From Methanobacteriota archaeon (lineage in GTDB: Archaea; Thermoplasmatota; Poseidoniia; Poseidoniales; Thalassarchaeaceae): 64,000 nt of DNA. The notes below the pieces were generated by a model. That model saw only the letters and a program-made list of their open reading frames with translations. It did no database searches and was not told the DNA's origin. The stretch covers positions 76,846-140,845 of the forward strand of contig JAERST010000005.1 of the NCBI GenBank assembly GCA_016845365.1, in the 5' to 3' direction. Each line of letters starts with the position of its first letter. Within the stretch, counting starts at the first letter, position 1. A program made the translations under genes and the position numbers. Shown here one piece after another: positions 19,944-27,904 of the stretch.

Positions 19944-20942
19944 GACCATTCTACGAACCGCATCAGCAACCTCGGCATCCCCTGCCAGAAGGTCACCCAG
20001 CGCGCTTTGGAAAGGAACATCCATCCCCAACCTGCGCGCACGATTCAGGAACATCCCATTCGCTCGGACCCCTTCAGCAACCATGTGCATCTCACCAAGT
20101 GACTCTTCGAGCGACTTGCCAGAGCCCAACTTCTCACCCAACGTGCGATTGCGCGAACTCGGGCTAGTTGCTGTAACGTACAAATCGCCAATCCCCGCTG
20201 GCCCAAAGGCTGTGGTCGCCTCAGCCCCCATCTGGCCAAGCAATTTGATACCTTCAGAAAAACCAGCAAGAACGAGCGCGGCCTTGAGATTATCACCGCC
20301 AATACTGCCGCGCAGTCCATCGACAAGCCCACATGCAAGCGCGACCGTATTCTTGTACGCACCCCATAATTCAGCTCCGTCGATATCATCGGTCGCAGTC
20401 AACACAAGAGTCTCGGTCGACAATCTCTCAGATATCCGGTCAGCGACCGACCTATCATGGCAGGCGACGACCGCCGTCGTCATCACACCGCGAGCAACTT
20501 CCGGAGCGATCGTCGGGCCGGTCAGAACCACAACAGGATTCGACTTCCCGGCAGCCTCCAGCCTCGCCTCAATCTCCTGCGAAATCATCCCAGATTCACT
20601 CTCGGCTGTCGGCGCCAATCCTTTGGCAAGATCCAGCAGTACGTGCGAGGGCCGAAGTAGAGGAATCAGTTCGTTCACCACGGAGAGAATTACCCCGCTT
20701 GGAAGCGCAAGAATCAGAATTTCACAGGTATCGGTGAGGTCAGACATTTCCATCGTCACACCGAGGTCAGGAATTACGTCCCCAGGGAGGTATTTCTCGT
20801 TGATATTCGAGGTCATCAGCGACTCGTAGACTTCCTGCTCAATGGTCCACCCAAGCACATTGTGCCCGTCTTCACACCACACCTTGGCCAGTGCAGTGCC
20901 CCAATTACCCAAACCGAGAACGCCTATGCGCGACATGTGCAC
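19926..20942 (-). CDS. gpsA: Glycerol-3-phosphate dehydrogenase [NAD(P)+], bacterial-type GpsA
   Basis: IGVLGLGNWGTALAKV, LAKGLAPTAESESGMISQEI, GPTIAPEVARG, AYKNTVALACGLVDGL, GPAGIGDLYVTATSPSSRNRTLGEKLGSG. Confidence 0.95.
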   Translation of the reverse strand: MHMSRIGVLGLGNWGTALAKVWCEDGHNVLGWTIEQEVYESLMTSNINEKYLPGDVIPDLGVTMEMSDLTDTCEILILALPSGVILSVVNELIPLLRPSHVLLDLAKGLAPTAESESGMISQEIEARLEAAGKSNPVVVLTGPTIAPEVARGVMTTAVVACHDRSVADRISERLSTETLVLTATDDIDGAELWGAYKNTVALACGLVDGLRGSIGGDNLKAALVLAGFSEGIKLLGQMGAEATTAFGPAGIGDLYVTATSPSSRNRTLGEKLGSGKSLEESLGEMHMVAEGVRANGMFLNRARRLGMDVPFQSALGDLLAGDAEVADAVRRMVEAYES

Positions 20943-21042
20943 CCCGGAAACCTCTCGCCCGATGCTCTTGTTAAGACCCTATGGGGGTCAGTTCGGTCTT
21001 CCGTTGACTTCTTGATGTGGAGGTCGTGCCCACGGAGTACAA

Positions 21043-21127
21043 GCAGGGGTACCCGAGCGGTCAAAGGGGCTGGGTTTAGGTCCCAGTGCGTAGTGCTTCG
21101 TAGGTTCGAATCCTACCTCCTGCACCA
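21043..21127 (+). tRNA. tRNA-Leu (anticodon TAG), CCA encoded
   Basis: Acceptor GCAGGGG/CTCCTGC, anticodon arm CTGGG-TTTAGGT-CCCAG, variable arm, T arm GTAGG-TTCGAAT-CCTAC, terminal ACCA. Confidence 0.93.
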
Positions 21128-21143
21128 TAAATCGATTACAAGC

Positions 21144-21482
21144 GGTGCAGGGTAGGATTCGAACCCTAGCCGAATCTGTGATTCGGCGGTGGGTTGGAAC
21201 TGAAATAAGCAAAACACATGTTCCAATCAGAAGTCTCCTACCTCCTGCACCAATACTCCTTGAATCCGAGCTGTCGCGCTCCCGAGAGCGCGACTGCGCT
21301 CATCTAGAGCCGCAAGCGGCTGATTGAATACAATCTCGCTTGGACTTCAAATCGGATTCTGCGGAGGGCATTCCATCCGATTGAAAACCAATCCTTTGCA
21401 GGCGTCGGTTCGAACCAACTATCTGATTGAATATCCAATATTTGTGTGGAGCGCTGTGATTCGGTTACCTACCCCCTGCACC
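21144..21482. repeat. Cluster of tRNA 3'-end/T-arm fragments in both orientations downstream of tRNA-Leu
   Basis: 17-bp exact copy TCCTACCTCCTGCACCA at 21236-21252; inverted GGTGCAGGGTAGGATTCGAACCCTAGC at 21144-21170; CGTCGGTTCGAACCAAC near 21402-21418; TTACCTACCCCCTGCACC near 21465-21482. Confidence 0.8.
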
Positions 21483-21515
21483 CCCGCCGCCAAAACAAAG
21501 AAGCCCTAAGGCGAG

Positions 21516-22766
21516 ATGCACGAAGCGATTATCGTGGAAGATGAGGACTCGGGATTCGTACTCGAATACCGTCACAAGGTAGCGATTATCGCGACGGTAA
21601 TCGTTGTCATACTCGTCTCAGCCACTATCGGTTCGGGGGTTTATTTCGCGAAATGGGTCATAGATCGCCAAGAGCAATTTCTTGACGAAGAGTTGGAAGA
21701 GAGTCCACCTCTCTCTTGGGCAAATGCAAGCGTGGTGGTCGATGATATCGAGACGCTTGCTGATTTCGGCTATCGCAAGATAGACACCGTTGCTCACGCG
21801 AATGCTGGCGATTTCATTCAATTCAGATTCGAGGATTTAGGATACGAGGTCGAAGTTCAGGAATTCACTACACAACTTTGTGAGGATTGTCGGAATTACA
21901 TTGCGACCTTGGAAGGCGAGGACCCGAATTCCTGGATTGTTGTCGGAGGACATTATGATGCGATTTGTTATAGTCAGCAAATCATCGTCGGTATCGAATA
22001 TCCCGGTTGTACTTCTGAGGGTGCGTATGACGATGCTACCGGTGTTGCATCTGTTTTGGAACTGGCTCGTTTGGTTAAGGAATGGCAGGGTTACTTTGAC
22101 GAACAAGAAATTGATTTGAAGCCAAAACACACCTGGAAATTCGCGACTTGGGATTACGAGGAATGGCAGGGTCAAGGCTCTCCCGAAGGAGCGGGATATG
22201 GAAGCGAAACCTTTGTTGAAAACTTACCTGAAGGAGTCGAGATTGCAACCTATATCAATCTGGATATGTACGGATTGAATTGGCCGGTTCAAACCCAATT
22301 AATCAGCCAACTGAGCGGCTGCGACGAGGAATACTTCCACCTCTATCTATTCACTTCGCCCCTCGAAGACTGGTCATATTACGAAGATCGTGGGACGAAT
22401 GTAACGGATGAGATGAGGGAGGAGGCCGCCGAGCTTCACGATTGGCTGTACGGCGTTATCGACGAGCTCGGCTACCCCGATGAGTGGGTAGTCGTGCTCG
22501 ACGACACAAAAGGAAATTCAGACCATTACAATTTCATCTCGCGCGGATGGCCTGCGACTTGGATGCGCGGGATGCACGAATTCGTGCAGGAAGAGGATGA
22601 CACTTGCGAACAATCGCCTAAACATGCGCCCACCGACCGTGTCGATATTCTCTACCAACTGGCTGGTGGACGAGATATGTTTGAACTCGGAATGCAGACG
22701 GGGCTTAACGCTCTGACAGCCCTGTTGTGGTCCGATATGTCTGGTGATTTTAGATTCGGGGATTAG
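21516..22766 (+). CDS. Membrane-anchored M28-family zinc aminopeptidase
   Basis: VGGHYDAI, GAYDDATGVASVLELAR, WDYEEWQGQGSPEGAGYGSETFV; N-terminal TM. Confidence 0.88.
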   Translation: MHEAIIVEDEDSGFVLEYRHKVAIIATVIVVILVSATIGSGVYFAKWVIDRQEQFLDEELEESPPLSWANASVVVDDIETLADFGYRKIDTVAHANAGDFIQFRFEDLGYEVEVQEFTTQLCEDCRNYIATLEGEDPNSWIVVGGHYDAICYSQQIIVGIEYPGCTSEGAYDDATGVASVLELARLVKEWQGYFDEQEIDLKPKHTWKFATWDYEEWQGQGSPEGAGYGSETFVENLPEGVEIATYINLDMYGLNWPVQTQLISQLSGCDEEYFHLYLFTSPLEDWSYYEDRGTNVTDEMREEAAELHDWLYGVIDELGYPDEWVVVLDDTKGNSDHYNFISRGWPATWMRGMHEFVQEEDDTCEQSPKHAPTDRVDILYQLAGGRDMFELGMQTGLNALTALLWSDMSGDFRFGD

Positions 22767-22776
22767 GGAATAATCA

Positions 22777-22820
22777 GGCCGAGAGACGGTCGTGAGGCGA
22801 CCGAGAAACGGCCGAGAGAG
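22777..22820. repeat. 11-bp tandem repeat, 4 units (consensus GGCCGAGAGAC), 10 bp after the M28 peptidase stop
   Basis: GGCCGAGAGAC / GGTCGTGAGGC / GACCGAGAAAC / GGCCGAGAGAG. Confidence 0.85.
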
Positions 22821-22895
22821 ATTTTGAGGGCAGCAAATTTCTCGACCATCGTGCCGGCATCAGATTAAAGCCATCCGCGCGACCTTGATGGTTCG

Positions 22896-25007
22896 ATGAA
22901 CCGAGCATTTGCTCTACTCGCCAGCCTGATTTTGATAGCGACCCCATTGTCTGGATGTCTGTCCGGCGAGGATATCGAGGGTCTCGTTGACGATATTCTC
23001 GGCTGTATGGATGAAAACGCTGCGAATTATGAAGAAAATGCCACTGCCGAAGCTCTCGGCGATTGCATCTACCTAGTCTCAATGCAGACTTTCCTCGATG
23101 AGTTGGAAGACTCTCTGGACATCGATTCCCTGCTCGAACAATCTCCGAAGGCTGGATTTTCGTACCATGTCGAAATGACTGTGGAAGAACCTGGCATGAC
23201 TATCGAGAGTACAGTTGAACGTGTGGTCAAGGTCGACCTCGCCAATTCATCTGCATATCTTCGCATGAAGATGGATATGGCTCCCTACATGACCATCGAT
23301 TATGCCGTTACACAAGTTGGCGAGGTCGTCAATGTGGACCAAACCATCTCAATGATGATGACCGGAACAAGTGAATCCTCCTCGACCCAAACTCGTGATA
23401 ATGACCCAGACATCATGCAATTGGTCGACTCGTTCGAGGATTCTTCCACTAGCGGTCTGGATGAGGCTGACATGGAAGAAATTGATGGCTTTGGTGAGAT
23501 TCCTGCCGATGCTAATACCAGCATATCATTCGATACGAAGGAAATGACGCACTCGCTCGTGCTGGAATACTATGACGCTGAGTCAGATCTCGATTACCGC
23601 TTGTCTGTGCTTTTGTCTGAGGATGAGAACCTGATTTCATTCACCCAAGAAGCGAGCAATGAATCCACCGAAATGTTCGCAGAGTACACCACGATGTGGG
23701 GAGACGCGATTGTAATCACTGTCGACGAAACACTCCCGCTGACTGCTCTACCCATCGATTGGCTCGAGGATGAATCCGAAGACGAGGGAGACTTGGATGA
23801 CTGGGACGACGAGGATGGAGACGATGAGATGTCCTGGGCTGAGTACGGCCACTGCGAGTGGGAAGGCGATGAGGAAGCGGTAGCCGCGGGCGATGATGTC
23901 CGCTGGTGGTGCAAGAATGACGCCTCAGATGAAGAATGGGAAGAATGGTGGTTCTATTGTGAGAACGACCAAGATGACGGAATGTGGTATTGTACCGACG
24001 ACTTTGGCCAATCGGCCGAACATGAATATTCAGCAGACGGCACTCAACATCTGAACACAGACGGCGGCGAGGATGCATGGACCATGAACCACTTCTGGGG
24101 ATGCGGTTTGGTAAATGTCCTCGCCGATTCTCTAGATGATCGGGAGAATGACACGATTGCTGCTGGTATTTCGGCTCACCCAGATTTCCCTGATTGGTGT
24201 GGAGAGGTTGTCGGAGTCGATGATCTTCCTCCCGAAATTGGTGGTGGCGAACCAACATATGACCCATCTACAACTCGATACGCTACTGTTCGTGATGGAG
24301 AAGCTCAACTCATCACCATCACAGATGAGAATTTCATCATTGAATTCCCGTTCATGAGCGAATCGGATTGTGAAATGAATGGACTGGTTTGGAATGCTGA
24401 AGATGGACTCTGCGGCAACCATATCCCAGTCTCATTTGCAATGGATGATACAATCCAGGCGATTGAATGGCCTGACGGGATGACCGAGTACGTTCGGTAC
24501 GAGGTCGTCGATAACCATCTCTTCATTGCCTTCCTCAACCCAACAATCGAGGAGCCAGAAGAGGAGTCTGAAACTAAGACTGCGACGGTAAATTCTTCGC
24601 AAATTTTCAACGCTCCAATCTCTGAATTTGAGTTAAGGGCAATCGATTGTAGCGATGCACCGACGACAACCGACGCGATGGGTGAAGAGAATGATCCGAA
24701 TCCATCCGATTGCGATGTTCTCGCGTCGGCCGTTCTCTCGACGAGCGAGACAACCCTCAGCTTCGGCGAGGGCGATTGGGTCACCTTCGTCTATGACGAT
24801 AATGACGGCGACGGCATGATTTCTGCCGGTGATAGCATGACCATCACAAGCTCGCCGGGAGAAGATTGGGACACCAATATCTACGACCTTTGGGCTGATG
24901 AGTACATCACTGAATCCTCGGCACAAAACCCGATGCTACCAGGATTCGGCTCGCTGCTCGCCGCGCTCGGCTTACTGGGCGCTGCAATGGCCTCTCGTCG
25001 GGACTGA
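22896..25007 (+). CDS. Secreted acidic lipoprotein-like protein with C-terminal PGF-type sorting tail
   Basis: Lipobox ATPLSGC at N-terminus; C-term NPMLPGFGSLLAALGLLGAAMASRRD. Confidence 0.85.
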   Translation: MNRAFALLASLILIATPLSGCLSGEDIEGLVDDILGCMDENAANYEENATAEALGDCIYLVSMQTFLDELEDSLDIDSLLEQSPKAGFSYHVEMTVEEPGMTIESTVERVVKVDLANSSAYLRMKMDMAPYMTIDYAVTQVGEVVNVDQTISMMMTGTSESSSTQTRDNDPDIMQLVDSFEDSSTSGLDEADMEEIDGFGEIPADANTSISFDTKEMTHSLVLEYYDAESDLDYRLSVLLSEDENLISFTQEASNESTEMFAEYTTMWGDAIVITVDETLPLTALPIDWLEDESEDEGDLDDWDDEDGDDEMSWAEYGHCEWEGDEEAVAAGDDVRWWCKNDASDEEWEEWWFYCENDQDDGMWYCTDDFGQSAEHEYSADGTQHLNTDGGEDAWTMNHFWGCGLVNVLADSLDDRENDTIAAGISAHPDFPDWCGEVVGVDDLPPEIGGGEPTYDPSTTRYATVRDGEAQLITITDENFIIEFPFMSESDCEMNGLVWNAEDGLCGNHIPVSFAMDDTIQAIEWPDGMTEYVRYEVVDNHLFIAFLNPTIEEPEEESETKTATVNSSQIFNAPISEFELRAIDCSDAPTTTDAMGEENDPNPSDCDVLASAVLSTSETTLSFGEGDWVTFVYDDNDGDGMISAGDSMTITSSPGEDWDTNIYDLWADEYITESSAQNPMLPGFGSLLAALGLLGAAMASRRD

Positions 25008-25097
25008 ATCGGCTCAGAATCACCAATGCCGAGTTCCGTAGGAACTCGTGCGTGAGGACCGACGGGTTGATGACCCGGCGAATCCCTGCGCCAAATC

Positions 25098-27137
25098 GTG
25101 ACCGCGGTAGCATTGCCCGAGGAGTCCGAGAAGGACAGTCTCGACCGTGAGTTGGACCGAATTCGGGCCCGCCGCGAGGGTGACAAGCGATTCTTTCGCG
25201 GCGCCTTTGAAGACTACACTCTGGTCGCAGGCCTAATCATTGGAGCGGTATTCTTCGGCGGCGTCTTCGTGATGTCCTCGGGTTGGGTCGCCGCCGACTC
25301 AATCATCGTCGACAAAACCCTCTCGACAACTCCTCTCGACCCAGGAGAGGAGTGTGTCGACAAAAGAGAGCAAATCTGGTTCAATATCTTCTTCTCGGCC
25401 GAGGACCATCTCCTCAAGGTCGAATCCTACAATGTCGAACCTGATTCTCAAACCGTAATCGGCATCGTCTTCGAATTGAGTAATGGTTCAGAGCAATTAA
25501 TTCTCCAAGGTGGATTAGGAGACCAATTACTCGAATTCGACCCCAACGAATTGGAAGACGGCTATTACAACACAACCGTCATCATCTGGGATGTCGAAAC
25601 CGAAGAAGAAATTGAGACACTCTCTCAGGCTGAATTGAGCAATCTAATCGACGCAAGAGACGACGATGATCCACTCGAATACAAAGAAGTCGACATCGAA
25701 ATTTCCTCCCATTCAAGCGGCCCCTTCAGCTCCGACATCAAACAAGAAGTCGAGGTTCACGATGTCGACCCACGCTCCTGCTGGACCATCGAAGGCTTAG
25801 GCGAATGGGGCTGGAAGATGATGGGAGCCGAGTGGATCGGCGGCCGCGAGGCAGCGATGCTGACCGGCGGCAACGCCGGCATCCCAGCGTGGTGGATGGC
25901 GATGGTCTCGCTGGGAATGTCCCTCTTCTTCCTCTGTGTCCAATACCCATTGATGCACAAGATGTACCACAGAGACACAGACGACTTACTAACCGAATCT
26001 CAGCTCCGTCGTCTAATCCAGAGAACTCTCAGCAAATCCCGAGACAATGTCCGCATCGACATCGATTTCGACCAGATGAAGATGCAGGAACGTCCGATCT
26101 CAATCGATGTACTGCTCCCCTATACAACCCGTTCAACCACCATCGAGCAGCCAGCGGATATCCGTGCAGAATTAACCCGCAGCCTGCTCGAAGAATTCGC
26201 AATTTTCGGCGAAATGCGCCCTCTCCAACTGAAGATTTTCTGCGTCGATGATGGCACTCACGAAGCCCACGAGGGGACCCGACGCTTGGTCAACCAACCG
26301 AGTGGACCAATCGAATTGATGGAAGATTATTCGCAATTTTTCGCAGAGATGAGCGCTTATGGCTGGCTCGAAGCTGCCGCTCAAAAAAGCCTGAATCGAT
26401 GGTTCAAGAAGCACGATTTGGTAGATTATGGCACGGCTTTTCTCGCGGATGAGGACGCGGTATTCGTGCGAGTGATTTACCGGCCGGTGACGCGATTTTC
26501 GTACTTCCTGTTCAAGCCCACATACCGCGATTTGCAGGATGACCTCCACACCCACCTCATGTCTAACCTCACAGAGCACCTCGGCGGGCGCACACTCGTT
26601 GTAAGTGCGAGGAATGAGAAAGCGACGTTGTCCGACCGAGCCGTTGCGGGTAGGGTTGAGCAGGGTGGAGGCGAGATTGAGGGTGAGGCGCTGGTCGCCA
26701 AAGTAGGTGGAATCACTGGGGCTTTGCTACAAAATCCATTCATGGGCGATATCTTGTCGAGTGTCGAATACGTTGCTCACAAGAATCAGACGCGAATCGA
26801 GAAGTATGGATTCTGGTTCCTAATCGTCTTCGTTTGGATTCCATTCATGGCTAGCGGGGTGCTTGTCGGTGCCATGCTTGGGCTGGTTGCTCGGATGCGG
26901 TTTCAGCGCGTTTTGTTGGCTTGTTTATTCGGTGGTACTGCCGCTTCGTTGACTTGGGCATATACCGCTCGTGGGATTATCGAATTCATGGAGCGGTATC
27001 ATGCTGAGGCGTTTATTCCATTCGTGATTTTGCTTGCTGTTGGCTTCACGATAATGCATGTTTTGCGGAATAAGCGGAAGCGACGTGAGGAATTGTTCCG
27101 CGATTCGATGGCTTTCTTTGCTGGGGCTGCGGATTGA
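25098..27137 (+). CDS. Uncharacterised multi-TM membrane protein (GTG start)
   Basis: Intact 679-aa ORF with TM segments near both ends. Confidence 0.8.
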   Translation: MTAVALPEESEKDSLDRELDRIRARREGDKRFFRGAFEDYTLVAGLIIGAVFFGGVFVMSSGWVAADSIIVDKTLSTTPLDPGEECVDKREQIWFNIFFSAEDHLLKVESYNVEPDSQTVIGIVFELSNGSEQLILQGGLGDQLLEFDPNELEDGYYNTTVIIWDVETEEEIETLSQAELSNLIDARDDDDPLEYKEVDIEISSHSSGPFSSDIKQEVEVHDVDPRSCWTIEGLGEWGWKMMGAEWIGGREAAMLTGGNAGIPAWWMAMVSLGMSLFFLCVQYPLMHKMYHRDTDDLLTESQLRRLIQRTLSKSRDNVRIDIDFDQMKMQERPISIDVLLPYTTRSTTIEQPADIRAELTRSLLEEFAIFGEMRPLQLKIFCVDDGTHEAHEGTRRLVNQPSGPIELMEDYSQFFAEMSAYGWLEAAAQKSLNRWFKKHDLVDYGTAFLADEDAVFVRVIYRPVTRFSYFLFKPTYRDLQDDLHTHLMSNLTEHLGGRTLVVSARNEKATLSDRAVAGRVEQGGGEIEGEALVAKVGGITGALLQNPFMGDILSSVEYVAHKNQTRIEKYGFWFLIVFVWIPFMASGVLVGAMLGLVARMRFQRVLLACLFGGTAASLTWAYTARGIIEFMERYHAEAFIPFVILLAVGFTIMHVLRNKRKRREELFRDSMAFFAGAAD

Positions 27138-27214
27138 GGGGTTTTGTTCGCGCCGCAAGGTTGCGGCGGATTGAATAGACTCGGCCACTTGCGTTGAACC
27201 ACAAAGTGGTTCAG

Positions 27215-27895
27215 ATGGCTGGTACACTTCTTGAGATTCAAGGTATGAAGCGGTATTACGAGATGGTCTCTGGAACTGTGAAGGCGCTCGACGGGGTCGA
27301 CATATCGATTTCAGAAGGCGAGCGCATCATCTTGCTCGGGCCGTCTGGCTCGGGCAAGACGACCCTGCTGAATTGTGTGGCAGCGCTCGATAGCCCGACC
27401 GCTGGTGATTACTCCTTTGAGGGCGCGGCGGTGCCGCGCGATGCGCCGGAGCAGATGACGACTTTCCGGCGCGATAATATTGGATACGTCTTCCAATTCT
27501 TCAATCTCTTACAGGATTTGACCGTGCTGGAAAATATCCTGTTAATCCAAGAATTGTCGGGCGGCCGGGATGAGAAGCGGGCGAGGGAATTGCTCGCACT
27601 CGTCGGCCTCGAAGCAGAGGTCGACCGCTTCCCGACTGAAATCAGTGGGGGTCAGCAGCAGCGGGTGGCAATCGCTCGAAGTCTTGCCAAGAGCCCCAAG
27701 CTGCTGCTGGGGGACGAATTGACCGGTAATCTCGATTCCAAGACTTCAGCAATGGTGATGGAAGTCCTAGTGAAGGCGTGTGAGGCGGAGGGAATTACCA
27801 CGATTTTCGTGACTCACGATGAGTCTCTAACGCAATATGCAACCCGAGTGATTCGTCTCGATAGCGGCAAAATACTCTCCGATGAGAATGTGTGA
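27215..27895 (+). CDS. ABC transporter ATP-binding protein, LolD/MacB type
   Basis: Walker A GPSGSGKTTLLN, ISGGQQQRVAIARSL, LLGDELTGNLDSKTS; followed by FtsX-like permease. Confidence 0.93.
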   Translation: MAGTLLEIQGMKRYYEMVSGTVKALDGVDISISEGERIILLGPSGSGKTTLLNCVAALDSPTAGDYSFEGAAVPRDAPEQMTTFRRDNIGYVFQFFNLLQDLTVLENILLIQELSGGRDEKRARELLALVGLEAEVDRFPTEISGGQQQRVAIARSLAKSPKLLLGDELTGNLDSKTSAMVMEVLVKACEAEGITTIFVTHDESLTQYATRVIRLDSGKILSDENV

Positions 27896-27904
27896 GGTGG
27901 CTGA

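Noticed and set aside
21145-21327. 60-aa ORF downstream of tRNA-Leu
   Set aside because: Built from inverted tRNA fragments; no protein-like features
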